Source of the DNA: Limnobacter sp. CACIAM 66H1
Lineage (GTDB): Bacteria > Pseudomonadota > Gammaproteobacteria > Burkholderiales > Burkholderiaceae_B
Length of the DNA: 64,000 bases
NCBI RefSeq assembly: GCF_001601825.1
Contig: NZ_LUJK01000001.1
Location: forward strand, 1-64,000
Direction of reading: 5' to 3'
The notes beneath the pieces were generated by a model that made no database searches, was not told where the DNA came from, and saw only the letters and a list, made by a program, of their open reading frames with translations. The position numbers and the translations under genes are program-made. Within the stretch, counting starts at the first letter, position 1. Every line of letters starts with the position of its first letter. Positions 52,934 through 62,329 of the stretch are shown here, one piece after another.

Positions 52934-54093
52934 GCCAGATGCAGCACACAAGTAGCGTATTGCATGTTGAAATTGAGCAGCAAAAGCCCATGCCGCTGCG
53001 TGCAAATTTTTCCTGTGAGGCCGGGCAATTGCTTGCCCTGGTGGGGCCTTCCGGGGCGGGCAAGTCGTCCATTTTGCGCGTGTTGGCAGGCTTGATGAAA
53101 CCAGCGAGTGGTCGCATCGAAGTGGGCGGGCAGGTGTGGCTCGACACACAGAAAGGAATTTTTCAAACGCCTCAGCAGCGTCGGGTTGGTTTGGTCTTTC
53201 AGAATTACGCCTTGATGCCCCACCTTAGCGCTGCTGCCAACGTGGCGCTGGCTTTGCAACACTTGCCCAAGGGTGAACAAATTATTGAAGCGGTGCAGTG
53301 GCTCAAGCGCGTGCGCTTGACCGCGGACGAAGCCATGCGCAAACCAGCCCGCTTATCCGGTGGGCAACAACAACGCGTTGCGCTGGCCAGGGCCCTGGCC
53401 CGTCAGCCCCAGTTGCTGTTGCTGGATGAGCCTTTTTCCGCGGTGGATCAAATGAACCGTGAAGGCTTGTACCGATTGTTGGCGGAACTGCGGGCCGACC
53501 TGAATATCCCGATTGTGCTGGTCACCCACGACTTGAATGAAGCCCGCATGCTGTGCGACAAACTGGTGGTGCTGGACCAAGGGCAGGTGCTGCAGGAAGG
53601 TCCGGCCTTTGAGGTGCATCGAAGACCCCGTAACTCCAGAGTGGCTGACCTGGTGGGCATTCAAAACCGCTTTCATGGGGCATGGCTTGGACCCGGCCAG
53701 GAAGCAGGCGTGGGGCATTTGCAATGGACCCGTGCACTGGATACTCAGCAGGCAATACCTTCCAACAGCTTTCAGCTTCGGGTGAAGGACAAAGGCAAGA
53801 TTCCACCCGGTTTCCCGGTGAACTGGGTGGTGCATGCAGATGGCTTGGCCTTGAAGCCGGCAGCTTACAACTTGCAGCGTGAGGGTTTTGTAGCGTTGCC
53901 TGTCCTGGTACAAGCGCACCGTGATCTGGGTGAACTCAGCTTGATTGATCTGGCCCTGGATGTGGCGCCGTTCGAGACGCTGAAGATGGCTGTGTCCGGG
54001 GCGCAGCGCTTGGGTCTGAAAAAGGGCGAGGCCTGTGTGGTGGAAATGGATTTGGGATTAATTCACATCATGCCGAAAAAACACCGACAGTAA
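52930..54093 (+). CDS. modC: Molybdate ABC transporter ATP-binding protein
   Basis: 387 residues from the ATG overlapping the modB stop. Walker A GPSGAGKSS, signature LSGGQQQR, Walker B LLLLDEPFSAVD and the switch histidine in LVTHD are all intact. The C-terminal about 130 residues form a mop/TOBE-like regulatory domain, longer than in many ModC and weakly conserved. It energises molybdate uptake with ModA and ModB. Confidence 0.93.
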   Translation: MSQMQHTSSVLHVEIEQQKPMPLRANFSCEAGQLLALVGPSGAGKSSILRVLAGLMKPASGRIEVGGQVWLDTQKGIFQTPQQRRVGLVFQNYALMPHLSAAANVALALQHLPKGEQIIEAVQWLKRVRLTADEAMRKPARLSGGQQQRVALARALARQPQLLLLDEPFSAVDQMNREGLYRLLAELRADLNIPIVLVTHDLNEARMLCDKLVVLDQGQVLQEGPAFEVHRRPRNSRVADLVGIQNRFHGAWLGPGQEAGVGHLQWTRALDTQQAIPSNSFQLRVKDKGKIPPGFPVNWVVHADGLALKPAAYNLQREGFVALPVLVQAHRDLGELSLIDLALDVAPFETLKMAVSGAQRLGLKKGEACVVEMDLGLIHIMPKKHRQ

Positions 54094-54214
54094 TAAACTG
54101 TAACTGTGATTAGGTAAAGTACGAAACAAAGTAAGTAACTGATTTACAAGATGAATCTGAAAGTGTTGGCTTGAAGTATGAAGGTTTGGAGACAATTCAA
54201 ACTTACAATACAAA

Positions 54215-56812
54215 ATGAGCAAAACACTTCAGTCCGCGCTGGCGCTCAGCACGCTTGCGCTTCTTGCCGGTTGCCTGGGTGGCAACGATTCCAGCATTCT
54301 GGCTGGGGGTGATGGCCCCACGGTCACCAACCCCAACGAAGAGACGCCGGTCGAACTGGAGCCGGGGGATGGCATTCGTGTTTTGTCCAATCGTGCCGAC
54401 TTGATCAGCGACGGCAATGCCTTGGTTGAAATTACGGCCGAAGACCCTGCCAATTTGCAGAATGTCAAAGTGATGCTGGGCTCCGTGGATGTAAGCGACC
54501 AGTTTGCGCTGCGCGAAAATGGCCGTTACATGGGTCGCATTCAGGGCTTGGCCTTGGGTGAAAACCGCATCATGGCAGTGTTGAAAAACACAGGCCGAAT
54601 TGTGACCACCATCACCAATCACCCCAACGGTGGACCGGTGTTCTCCGGGCCGCAAGTGCAACCGTGGACCTGCACCAACGAGGGCACCATGGATGCCCAG
54701 TGCAATCAGCCGGCCGTGTTCAGTTTTTCATATCTGCCTGCCAACAAACTGCAACACGTACTCACCAACTCCAATTTCCAGGAACAGGAATTTGCACCCA
54801 CTTTCCTGCCATACGATCCGGAAAACCCACCGCCCGCCAGTGAAATTGCGATGACCACAACCGACAACGGTGTGACTGTACCCTTTATTGTTCGCACTGA
54901 ACGGGGTGTGCAAAACCGCGATCGTTATCAAATCCGCACACTGTTCAACCCGGCCGAGGATTGGCAACCGTGGAAGCCTCAGCCGCAGTGGAATGGCAAA
55001 GTACTGATTCACCATGGTGGCAACGTGGGCGTCACCTATGGTCCGGGCAATCCACCGAATGGTGACATTTCGGGTACAGCGCCAGACGGTGCGGAGTTTT
55101 TGCTGGGTGACAGCATTACAGTGGCTTTGGGGCGCGGCTTTATTGCCACCTCAACTGCCCTGGCCAATTTGGGGCACAACGTGAATCTGGTGACTGCCGC
55201 TGAATCGCTGATGATGGTGAAGGAACGGATTGTTGAGCAATATGGCGAAATCCGCTACACCATGGGCACAGGCTGCTCGGGTGGTGCGATTGCCCAGCAA
55301 CACATTGCCAATGCCTACCCTGGTATTTATCAGGGCATCATCGTGCAGTGTTCATACCCCGATGTCTGGACCACAGCCACTCAGTTTGCGGACTACAACC
55401 TGTTGAACTCCTATTTCGGCAATCGCTACCAAGGGGTGAATGAAGCAGACAATTCCCGCCAGTTTCCGCAATTTGCTCCCAACTTCCTGCCTTACGTGCA
55501 GTGGAGTGCCGTGTATGGGCATTTGCCAATCAACCCAGTGCTGTCGGACAACGCATTTTTTCCAAAAGCCTACCCATATGCCCAGAATTGTCGTGGCTTG
55601 AATGGCGCGGCCACGCCCTACGATCCAGTCAACAATCCGGGCGGTTTGCGTTGTGGTTTGATCGATTACATGAGCACCCAGTTTGGCTTCAGAACACCCG
55701 ATGTGTGGAGTGCCAACGAAAAGAAAATCGGACGTGGATTTGGTGGTATTCCCTTGGACAACGTGGGTGTTCAATACGGTTTGGGTGCCTTGAAGCAAGG
55801 CACCATCACAGCCGATCAGTTTCTGGACTTGAACCGCAATATTGGCGGTTTTGATGTGGACATTCAACGCGTGGCCAACCGCACCGTGGCGGACCCATTG
55901 GCTTTGGCCAATTCCTATAAAACAGGCGCGGTGAACACGGCCGAGCACCTCAGCAATATCCCGATTATCGACTTGCGGGGCCCCGATCCCGGCATTGCAC
56001 ACGATGCTTTCCACAGTTGGCAAATGCGCGCCCGTTTGAATGCCACACAGGGGCACTTTGACAACCATGTCATCTGGTTCGGGCAATTGGTGTTGGCCGG
56101 TGACTCCACCTACAGCACCGAGGCCTTGCTGGTGATGGATCGTTGGTTGAGTCAGATTGAGGCTGATGACAGCAACAAGCCACTGCGCGAAAAAGTAGTG
56201 GCCAACAAACCGCGCGCAGCCCGCGACAAATGCTTGTCAGCGCAAAGCATTTATGCAGATGACGGGCCTTTTGTTCCGCTCAGTGGTAACCTGTTTTATC
56301 CAGATCCCGTGTTGCCCATGGCCAACTCGAGCAGTATTCCGAAGCCACCTCCCGAGGCGGGTCAAATTTTTGATCAACTCAGCAATCAGGTGTGTGGTCT
56401 GGACTTCTCGGCTTTTGACGCCACGGGCATGTCGGGCCAACTCACCGGCCCCATTGCAGAGCTGCAACATGTCTTGGTGCAAACCCGGTTTGGCACACCG
56501 CGCACAGTGGCGGGTGACGATATTCGCACCCTCGCCAACAAATGCGTATTGAAGCCAGTGGATGCAGCCGACTATGCGGGGGTAATGTCCATCACCGACC
56601 CCGCAGCCTTTGTGGCCCAGGTGAAGGAAATTTTCCCGCAAGGTGTGTGCGACTATACCAAACCGGGAGTAGGTACACAGCCCACACAAACCTGGTTGCG
56701 ATATGGCACTGCCACCGAGAAGTTGATTGGCGGTACGCCGTTGCCGGCAAAGCCTGCCAACTCTCGCCAGGGGTGGTCAGCACCTGCTTTTAGAAATGTT
56801 AATTCACAGTAA
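54215..56812 (+). CDS. DUF6351-type large lipoprotein
   Basis: 865 residues with lipobox LLAGC near residue 20 and a short linker. An N-terminal Ig-like region (GDGIRVLSNRADLISDGNALVEI, about 50-140) is followed by an alpha/beta-hydrolase-like body with MGTGCSGGAIAQQHIA, whose GCSGG resembles the nucleophile elbow of tannase/feruloyl esterase relatives, and late WSAPAFRN. I recognise this as DUF6351. The substrate is unknown; a cell-surface esterase is the best guess. It has its own promoter gap of 121 bases, and a terminator follows. Confidence 0.78.
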   Translation: MSKTLQSALALSTLALLAGCLGGNDSSILAGGDGPTVTNPNEETPVELEPGDGIRVLSNRADLISDGNALVEITAEDPANLQNVKVMLGSVDVSDQFALRENGRYMGRIQGLALGENRIMAVLKNTGRIVTTITNHPNGGPVFSGPQVQPWTCTNEGTMDAQCNQPAVFSFSYLPANKLQHVLTNSNFQEQEFAPTFLPYDPENPPPASEIAMTTTDNGVTVPFIVRTERGVQNRDRYQIRTLFNPAEDWQPWKPQPQWNGKVLIHHGGNVGVTYGPGNPPNGDISGTAPDGAEFLLGDSITVALGRGFIATSTALANLGHNVNLVTAAESLMMVKERIVEQYGEIRYTMGTGCSGGAIAQQHIANAYPGIYQGIIVQCSYPDVWTTATQFADYNLLNSYFGNRYQGVNEADNSRQFPQFAPNFLPYVQWSAVYGHLPINPVLSDNAFFPKAYPYAQNCRGLNGAATPYDPVNNPGGLRCGLIDYMSTQFGFRTPDVWSANEKKIGRGFGGIPLDNVGVQYGLGALKQGTITADQFLDLNRNIGGFDVDIQRVANRTVADPLALANSYKTGAVNTAEHLSNIPIIDLRGPDPGIAHDAFHSWQMRARLNATQGHFDNHVIWFGQLVLAGDSTYSTEALLVMDRWLSQIEADDSNKPLREKVVANKPRAARDKCLSAQSIYADDGPFVPLSGNLFYPDPVLPMANSSSIPKPPPEAGQIFDQLSNQVCGLDFSAFDATGMSGQLTGPIAELQHVLVQTRFGTPRTVAGDDIRTLANKCVLKPVDAADYAGVMSITDPAAFVAQVKEIFPQGVCDYTKPGVGTQPTQTWLRYGTATEKLIGGTPLPAKPANSRQGWSAPAFRNVNSQ

Positions 56813-56840
56813 TTAATTATTTATCAATTGAACGAACAGA

Positions 56841-56876
56841 GGGGGCTTTACCACGGTAATGCCCCCTTGTTTTTTC
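56841..56876 (+). terminator. Probable terminator after the DUF6351 gene
   Basis: GGGGGC and GCCCCC pair around a 14-base loop (which itself holds TTACC/GGTAA), followed by TTG and TTTTTT. It covers the first ATG of the next open frame, which raises doubt about that start. Confidence 0.75.
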
Positions 56877-58493
56877 TCTGACTCGGGCAAACTGCTTGTA
56901 TTGAATCCAGTGACCCCATTCCCTTTGAACTCAGAACAAGTAACTCCCGATGTGTTGGAGCACAGCCCTGTTGGCCTGATGCAGGTTGATCACACCGGGA
57001 GAATCCTCTCCATGAATTCCTATTGCGCCGATATCTTTGGATACTCGGTCGCTGAATTGCTGGATCAGCCTTTTGAAATGCTGCTGCCGCCCGAGTTGAG
57101 GCCGGGCCACGCCGGGCTGTTTCAGGAATTCATGCAGTCCTCAAGAGGCCGCATGATGGGGCAGGGTACCGGGCAAAAATACTTCCCTGCCCACCACAAA
57201 GCGGGCCATGAAATTTCCGTTCAAATTGGTCTGAATGTCAACAGGGAAGGGGTAAGGCCAGTTGTAATTCTGGCTATTGTGGATGTGACTGACAAAGCCA
57301 GGTTATTGAATGAACTCAAGCATGGCAATGAACGCCTTCGTCACAAAACCAAAGAATTGATGCAAGTGGTGAGGCAACAGAACCATTTTTTGAACGTGGT
57401 CAGCCACGAGTTGCGTACGCCTTTGAATAACTCGCTGGAGATGTTGAACCAGCTGTCGGCCACGCAATTGGATGAGGATCAGGCTGAATTGTTTCAAGAC
57501 CTGGACAAAGCCAATATTGATGTCACGCGCAGTGTAAAAATGTTGATGGATTATGCCGACAGCATGCTGGGTGAGCTGCAACTGGAAGAGGAAGAGTTTG
57601 ACCTGCGTGCCCTGTGGCTTGATCGCTTGCGACTGGTGCAACGCGCGCACCCGGGGCAAATTCACTTGCTGCAAATCCGTGAGGAATTCGAATTTGATCC
57701 TGTGGTGTTGGGCGACAAAGTGCGCATTGGGCGAATGATGCACGGCCTGATCGACAACGCCATGAAGTTTTCCGATGCACATCAGATCAAAGTGCATATT
57801 GCCTTCAAAGCGGAGCCCCAGGCTCAACTGTTCTTTGAGATCAGCGATGATGGAATTGGTATGGCCGATTCACTGATTCAATCGATAGGTCAGCCGTTTG
57901 CCAATCAGGCGGTGCGCCGTACCCGTGGCGGTGGCGGTATGGGAGTGGGGTTTTATCTGACCCACAAATATCTGGAGTTGATGGGTGGGCAGTTTTCATT
58001 GAAAAGCCGTCAGGGTGAAGGCACCGTCAGCAGTTTTGAATTGCCGCTTCATTTAATGGGGCGAGCCGCTGCGCAGGCCTTGTCGGCCGAACAGGTCGGT
58101 GATGATTTGCCTTTGAGCAAGCTGCGGCTTTTGCTGGTGGAAGATGATCCCACTGTGGCGAAAATCAATGCCATTCGACTTCGCAAACTGGGTGCCCAGG
58201 TGGTGGTGGCAGGCAATGGTCAGGTGGCCGTGGAAATGCTTCAAGACAAAAACGTCGAAATTGCCGCGATACTGATGGACTTGCACATGCCGGTGATGGA
58301 TGGTTTCAGCGCAACACGCCACATTCGGGACATGGTTGAATACGTAAAAATTCCGATTGTGGCAGTGACTGCAGGTTCGCGTTTGGCTGAATATGCACGC
58401 GCCATGGCGGCTGGTATTGATGCTTTTTACTCCAAGCCTTTTGAGCCCAACGTGCTGGTTCAATACTTCAAGGCGCGTGGTTTGATTCGCTAG
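56859..58493 (+). CDS. Hybrid sensor histidine kinase with PAS and receiver domains
   Basis: 544 residues in the longest frame: PAS (about 33-145, GLMQVDHTGRILSMNS), HisKA with the phosphorylated histidine in NVVSHELRTPLNNSL, HATPase_c (DNAMKFSDAH, DDGIGM, GGGMGVGFYL) and a C-terminal receiver (LLVEDDP, phospho-acceptor in ILMDLHMPVMDG, Lys in YSKPF). There are no membrane segments, so it is a cytoplasmic sensor. The ATG at 56859 lies inside the terminator stem; GTG 56910 or TTG 56901 are alternative starts that leave all domains intact. No separate output protein is adjacent. Confidence 0.87.
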   Translation: MPPCFFSDSGKLLVLNPVTPFPLNSEQVTPDVLEHSPVGLMQVDHTGRILSMNSYCADIFGYSVAELLDQPFEMLLPPELRPGHAGLFQEFMQSSRGRMMGQGTGQKYFPAHHKAGHEISVQIGLNVNREGVRPVVILAIVDVTDKARLLNELKHGNERLRHKTKELMQVVRQQNHFLNVVSHELRTPLNNSLEMLNQLSATQLDEDQAELFQDLDKANIDVTRSVKMLMDYADSMLGELQLEEEEFDLRALWLDRLRLVQRAHPGQIHLLQIREEFEFDPVVLGDKVRIGRMMHGLIDNAMKFSDAHQIKVHIAFKAEPQAQLFFEISDDGIGMADSLIQSIGQPFANQAVRRTRGGGGMGVGFYLTHKYLELMGGQFSLKSRQGEGTVSSFELPLHLMGRAAAQALSAEQVGDDLPLSKLRLLLVEDDPTVAKINAIRLRKLGAQVVVAGNGQVAVEMLQDKNVEIAAILMDLHMPVMDGFSATRHIRDMVEYVKIPIVAVTAGSRLAEYARAMAAGIDAFYSKPFEPNVLVQYFKARGLIR

Positions 58494-58534
58494 TACAATG
58501 TAATTTTATTACTTCGGGTTTGCCCCGCTTGTGC

Positions 58535-59389
58535 ATGAATTTACTTGACCGAATCCGAATGGAATTGGGCCAATTCTCTGCTGCTGAACAGGCAGTAGCG
58601 CAGTTGGTGTTGAAAGATCCCAGTGGTTTTCAAAAAATGCCAGTGACCGAGTTGGCCAAACGCGCGGGTGTCAGCAGCCCATCGGTGGTTCGGTTTTGTC
58701 GTTCCCTGGGTTATGAGGGTCTAAGTGACTTCAAATTGAAACTCGCTGCCAGTCTGAATGCAGGCGTGCCCTTCATCCACCAATCCGTGCAGGCCGGTGA
58801 CAACGGCGAAACCTTGATTCAAAAGGTACTCGACAACGCCATACACACCCTGAATACCTTTCGCAATACCGTTCCGGTCAAACCGATTGACAAAGCCACG
58901 CAGCTTCTTGCCAAAACGATTGCAAGAAAGGGTCGGCTGGTTTTTTACGGTGTGGGAAATTCAGGTTTTGTGGCGATGGATGCCGAGCACAAGTTTTTCA
59001 GGATGGGCTGCACGGCACATGCCTACTCGGATGGGCATTTACAGATTATGGCAGCGTCTATGTTAAACAAAGCCGATTGTCTCATCATCATTTCCAATTC
59101 AGGCCGCAGTCAGGATTTGCTGGATGCGACACAAATTGCACGTGCCGCGGGTGCAAGCACCATTGCCATCACAGCGTCGGGTTCGCCACTGGCACAGGCG
59201 GTACAGGTGCATATTCCAGCCGATCACGGCGAGTATTATGAGCAGTACAGTCCCATGGTGTCGCGTTTGTTGCACCTGTGTGTGGTGGATGTGTTGGCCA
59301 CGCAAGTGGCCTTGCAACTGGGCGATTCAGTGCAAAAGAACATGGCTCGCTTGAAGAAAAACCTGATCGACAGCCGTTACACCAAATAG
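58535..59389 (+). CDS. hexR: HexR-like MurR/RpiR family regulator
   Basis: 284 residues from ATG 58535 (MNLLDRIRMELG, aligning with the start of E. coli HexR): an N-terminal HTH_6 domain (MPVTELAKRAGVSSPSVVRF) and a SIS sugar-phosphate-binding domain (LVFYGVGNSGFVAMDAEHK, IIISNSGRSQDLL). HexR represses Entner-Doudoroff and glucose genes and responds to KDPG. It converges with the lactonase and pgi genes, which fits sugar-phosphate control. Its last 13 bases overlap the lactonase gene's end. Confidence 0.85.
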   Translation: MNLLDRIRMELGQFSAAEQAVAQLVLKDPSGFQKMPVTELAKRAGVSSPSVVRFCRSLGYEGLSDFKLKLAASLNAGVPFIHQSVQAGDNGETLIQKVLDNAIHTLNTFRNTVPVKPIDKATQLLAKTIARKGRLVFYGVGNSGFVAMDAEHKFFRMGCTAHAYSDGHLQIMAASMLNKADCLIIISNSGRSQDLLDATQIARAAGASTIAITASGSPLAQAVQVHIPADHGEYYEQYSPMVSRLLHLCVVDVLATQVALQLGDSVQKNMARLKKNLIDSRYTK

Positions 59390-60273
59390 GCCGGATTGGC
59401 GAAATTTTCTGGCAAGGCTTTAAAGCCTGTTTCACAGGCAATCAGGCTGGTGTTTTCGAAACCCGGCAGGTTCGGAAACTTCTCATCAGCCTGGGCTGAG
59501 CACACCAGCAACACGTTACCCTGTGCGCCGCCAAAGCAGGGCATGGTGGGCTTGGCCAAGGGCAGTTCGATGCTCTCAATGTATTCGCCACGCTCGCTAA
59601 AGCGGTCCAGCCGGTAACCCTCCAGAATGGCAGCCCAGTAGCTGCCATCGGCAGAAAAGCAAGCGCCATCCGGTCGAGCAGTGCCCTCTGTGTATTGCCT
59701 GATCAATTGCCGATTGCTCAACTCTCCGGTCTCGACTGCATAATCAAATCGCCATATGCATTTGTGCCGTGTGTCGCTCAGGAAAACCGAGTCCCCTTGG
59801 GGCGAAAAGGCAAGGCCATTGCCCACGATCAAATCGTTTATCTTTGGTTGGGCTTGTCCTGCCTCAATGCAATACAGGACGGCAGTGGCGGGGCTGCGGG
59901 CATCCACCAGTGTGGATATCCAGATTCGGCCCGCGTGGTCGGCGCGGCCGTCGTTGAAACGATGTTTGCTTGAATCGAAAGGAGCATCCAATTTCAGGGT
60001 GCAGCTGTCGCCCTCGATCAGCCAGCCGCCTTGTCTGCCCAGTCCAACCCAAATGTTCTTATTCGCAGTGGGCAATACGCAGCCTATTTCGTCGGGCAGT
60101 TGCAAGGTACTGAGTAACGCGGTGTTGTCCAGCGCTGTGTTCAGCACATCGCTTTGATTCAAGCGGTACAGGGTACGCGTGTTGATGTCTACCCAAGTCC
60201 AGCCACCATGCGCATACCGAGGGCTTTCGGCCAGGCTGCAGGCAGGCAGTGGCAAGGCTTGCCAATCCATCAT
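59377..60273 (-). CDS. SMP-30/gluconolactonase family protein
   Basis: 298-residue six-bladed beta-propeller. The metal ligands of the regucalcin family are seen as Glu in LAESPRYAHGG, Asn/Asp in FNDGRADHAGR, Asn in VGNGLAFSPQG and Asp in RPDGACFSADG. It should open a sugar lactone, perhaps gluconolactone. Its start overlaps the pgi stop by four bases, so sugar-phosphate isomerase and lactonase are co-expressed. Family members vary in substrate. Confidence 0.88.
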   Translation of the reverse strand: MMDWQALPLPACSLAESPRYAHGGWTWVDINTRTLYRLNQSDVLNTALDNTALLSTLQLPDEIGCVLPTANKNIWVGLGRQGGWLIEGDSCTLKLDAPFDSSKHRFNDGRADHAGRIWISTLVDARSPATAVLYCIEAGQAQPKINDLIVGNGLAFSPQGDSVFLSDTRHKCIWRFDYAVETGELSNRQLIRQYTEGTARPDGACFSADGSYWAAILEGYRLDRFSERGEYIESIELPLAKPTMPCFGGAQGNVLLVCSAQADEKFPNLPGFENTSLIACETGFKALPENFANPAYLV

Positions 60274-61817
60274 TGCGCTGAATTCTTCAGGAAATGGTTG
60301 ATCAGGTGCGCTGTCACCGGGTTCTCTGCAGGGGCGTGGCCAGGTGGTACGCTCTGTTCCAGTTGCTCTGCAATGCCTTTGCCCAATTCAACCCCCCATT
60401 GATCAAATGGATTGATGTTCTGCATGGCAGCCAGCGCTGCGGTGCGGTGTTCCCACATACACAACATTGCGCCAAGTGAGTAGGGGGTTAGCGAATCGAG
60501 AAACACCATTTGAACTGGACGGTGTCCTGGGCAGGATTTGAAATTGGTGGCGGTGTTGTTGAGCTCCTCGGGTGAGTTCAAGCGGCCCACCGAGAACGCT
60601 TCAGACTGCGCCAAGGCATGCGAGAGCAACACTTGGTGCGACTGGATTTCATCATGATCGGGTTGCACCACGGCGATCAATTCAACCGAACTGGCAATTT
60701 TGCTTTGGTGCAGCATCTGGAAAAAAGCATGTTGCCCATTGGTGCCCACATCGCCCCACAAAATCGGGCAGGCGGGTTTGCCGAGCAACTCGCCTTGGTT
60801 GTTCACACCTTTGCCCAGCGATTCCATCCAAAGTTGTTGCAGGTAGGGCACCAGCTGGCTCAAGCGGGAATCGTAAGGGCTTAACATCAGCGAGGCGGCA
60901 CCGTGTTCCAGGTTGTACAGGTCGCTTAACGCAAGAAGTGTGGGAATACACTGGCTGGCTTTGTTTTGCAATACGTGGCCGTCCATCAAGGCGGCGCCTT
61001 CAAGCAGTTCATTGAACACCGGGTTGCCGTGCACCATGCGCACACCAATGGATACGGGTCCCCACAGTGAATATCTACCGCCCACAGTTTCACTGAATTC
61101 AAACACCCGGTCCGCTGCCACGCCCAACTCGATGGCTTTGTTGGGTTTGCAGGTTGCAGCCACCAGCGCCTTGGGGCGGTACGCTGGCCCCGCAGCATCC
61201 AGCCACTTGAAAATATGCTGTGCGTTGTGCAAGGTTTCACGGGTTGAAAACGATTTGCTGGCAATCACGACCAAAGTGGTTTTCGGGTTCAATGAGGCCA
61301 GCGCGGCTTTCATTTCATGAAAGTCCACATTCGCGGCAAACCGAATGTTCATTGCGGGTGCTTCACCCAGATCCAGTTTGCTGAACACGTCATTCAACAG
61401 CCGGGGGCCGAGGTCCGAGCCACCAATGCCCAGATGCAACACGCTGTCGTAGCGTTCACCGTCGGGCGTGGTGTAACGGCCTGAGCGCACCTGGTCGACA
61501 AAGCTTTCCATGTGTTGTTGTACTTGCCTGGTCAGCGCCAACTCGTCTCGACCATTCACCACCAAAGAAATTGGTGAATGATAGGCCTGCATGTTGCAGG
61601 CTGCACGCAAGGCCCAATGGCCTGCAGGCCGGTTTTCAGTACCGTTGACCACCTCGCCACTGAACATGCGGCGAAGGAAGGTGGACAAATGCTGATGTGC
61701 CTGCGTTCTTTCAAAGTTCAACACATGGCTGGCGTTGTAAAGCTGTCGATCCAGATTGATGTGAACAGGCCCGACACTGCGGGAGAGAAAACCAGGATTG
61801 AAAGCGGATGTGTTCAT
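60270..61817 (-). CDS. pgi: Glucose-6-phosphate isomerase
   Basis: 515 residues, interconverting glucose 6-phosphate and fructose 6-phosphate. Conserved parts are LGIGGSDLGPRLL, VIASKSFSTRET (phosphate binding), GGRYSLWGPVSIG and the C-terminal QWGVELGK. Somewhat shorter than the 545-550 of E. coli but with all catalytic regions. The ATG at 61817 has no strong ribosome site. It is the first gene of a two-gene unit with the lactonase. The terminator of the exb operon lies just upstream. Confidence 0.96.
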   Translation of the reverse strand: MNTSAFNPGFLSRSVGPVHINLDRQLYNASHVLNFERTQAHQHLSTFLRRMFSGEVVNGTENRPAGHWALRAACNMQAYHSPISLVVNGRDELALTRQVQQHMESFVDQVRSGRYTTPDGERYDSVLHLGIGGSDLGPRLLNDVFSKLDLGEAPAMNIRFAANVDFHEMKAALASLNPKTTLVVIASKSFSTRETLHNAQHIFKWLDAAGPAYRPKALVAATCKPNKAIELGVAADRVFEFSETVGGRYSLWGPVSIGVRMVHGNPVFNELLEGAALMDGHVLQNKASQCIPTLLALSDLYNLEHGAASLMLSPYDSRLSQLVPYLQQLWMESLGKGVNNQGELLGKPACPILWGDVGTNGQHAFFQMLHQSKIASSVELIAVVQPDHDEIQSHQVLLSHALAQSEAFSVGRLNSPEELNNTATNFKSCPGHRPVQMVFLDSLTPYSLGAMLCMWEHRTAALAAMQNINPFDQWGVELGKGIAEQLEQSVPPGHAPAENPVTAHLINHFLKNSAQ

Positions 61818-61829
61818 GAATATGGCAAT

Positions 61830-61862
61830 AAAAAAAGGCGTTGAATAATCGCTTCAACGCCC
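61830..61862 (-). terminator. Rho-independent terminator after exbD
   Basis: GGCGTTGAA and TTCAACGCC form a perfect 9-bp stem; on the minus strand it is followed by seven T. It starts about 50 bases past the exbD stop and just upstream of pgi, closing the tonB-exbB-exbD unit. Confidence 0.9.
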
Positions 61863-61912
61863 AGTTTCGCATGACTTCAAGAAAGTGTGTTTACTCTGCC
61901 CACAAATTTGAA

Positions 61913-62326
61913 TCAGGGTGTGTTTTGGGGTTCAGTCATGAAGCCCAGTTTCTCGACGCCTGCACGTTGTGCTGCGGCCATCACCTGTATCACTTTTTCG
62001 TATTCCACCGCTTTGTCGCCCTGAATGCGCAACTCTGGTTGCTTGTCTTGTTGTGCCACAGCCTGCAGGCGAAGCTCCAGGTTTTCAAAGGTCAGTGTTT
62101 CATCGTTCCACATCAGGCTGCCATCCCGTTGCACGGTGAGTGTAACCACGTCGGGTTTGACCTCTGTGGGTTGCTGGCTGGCCTGCGGCAAATCAACTTT
62201 CACCGAATGCGTAATCACCGGCACGGTGATGATGAAAATAATCAGCAGCACCAACATCACGTCCACCAGCGGCGTCATGTTGATTTCACTCATTTCCTGC
62301 TGATCGTCGTAAGAATTGAACGACAT
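61913..62326 (-). CDS. exbD: Biopolymer transport protein ExbD/TolR
   Basis: 137 residues: a short cytoplasmic start (QQEMSEINMTPLVDVMLVLLIIFIIT) with the essential membrane aspartate in PLVDVMLVLL, one transmembrane helix and a periplasmic domain. With ExbB it converts proton flow to energise TonB. AAGGAGG precedes the ATG, four bases after the exbB stop. It is the last gene of the unit, in the order tonB-exbB-exbD. Confidence 0.93.
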   Translation of the reverse strand: MSFNSYDDQQEMSEINMTPLVDVMLVLLIIFIITVPVITHSVKVDLPQASQQPTEVKPDVVTLTVQRDGSLMWNDETLTFENLELRLQAVAQQDKQPELRIQGDKAVEYEKVIQVMAAAQRAGVEKLGFMTEPQNTP

Positions 62327-62329
62327 GGC

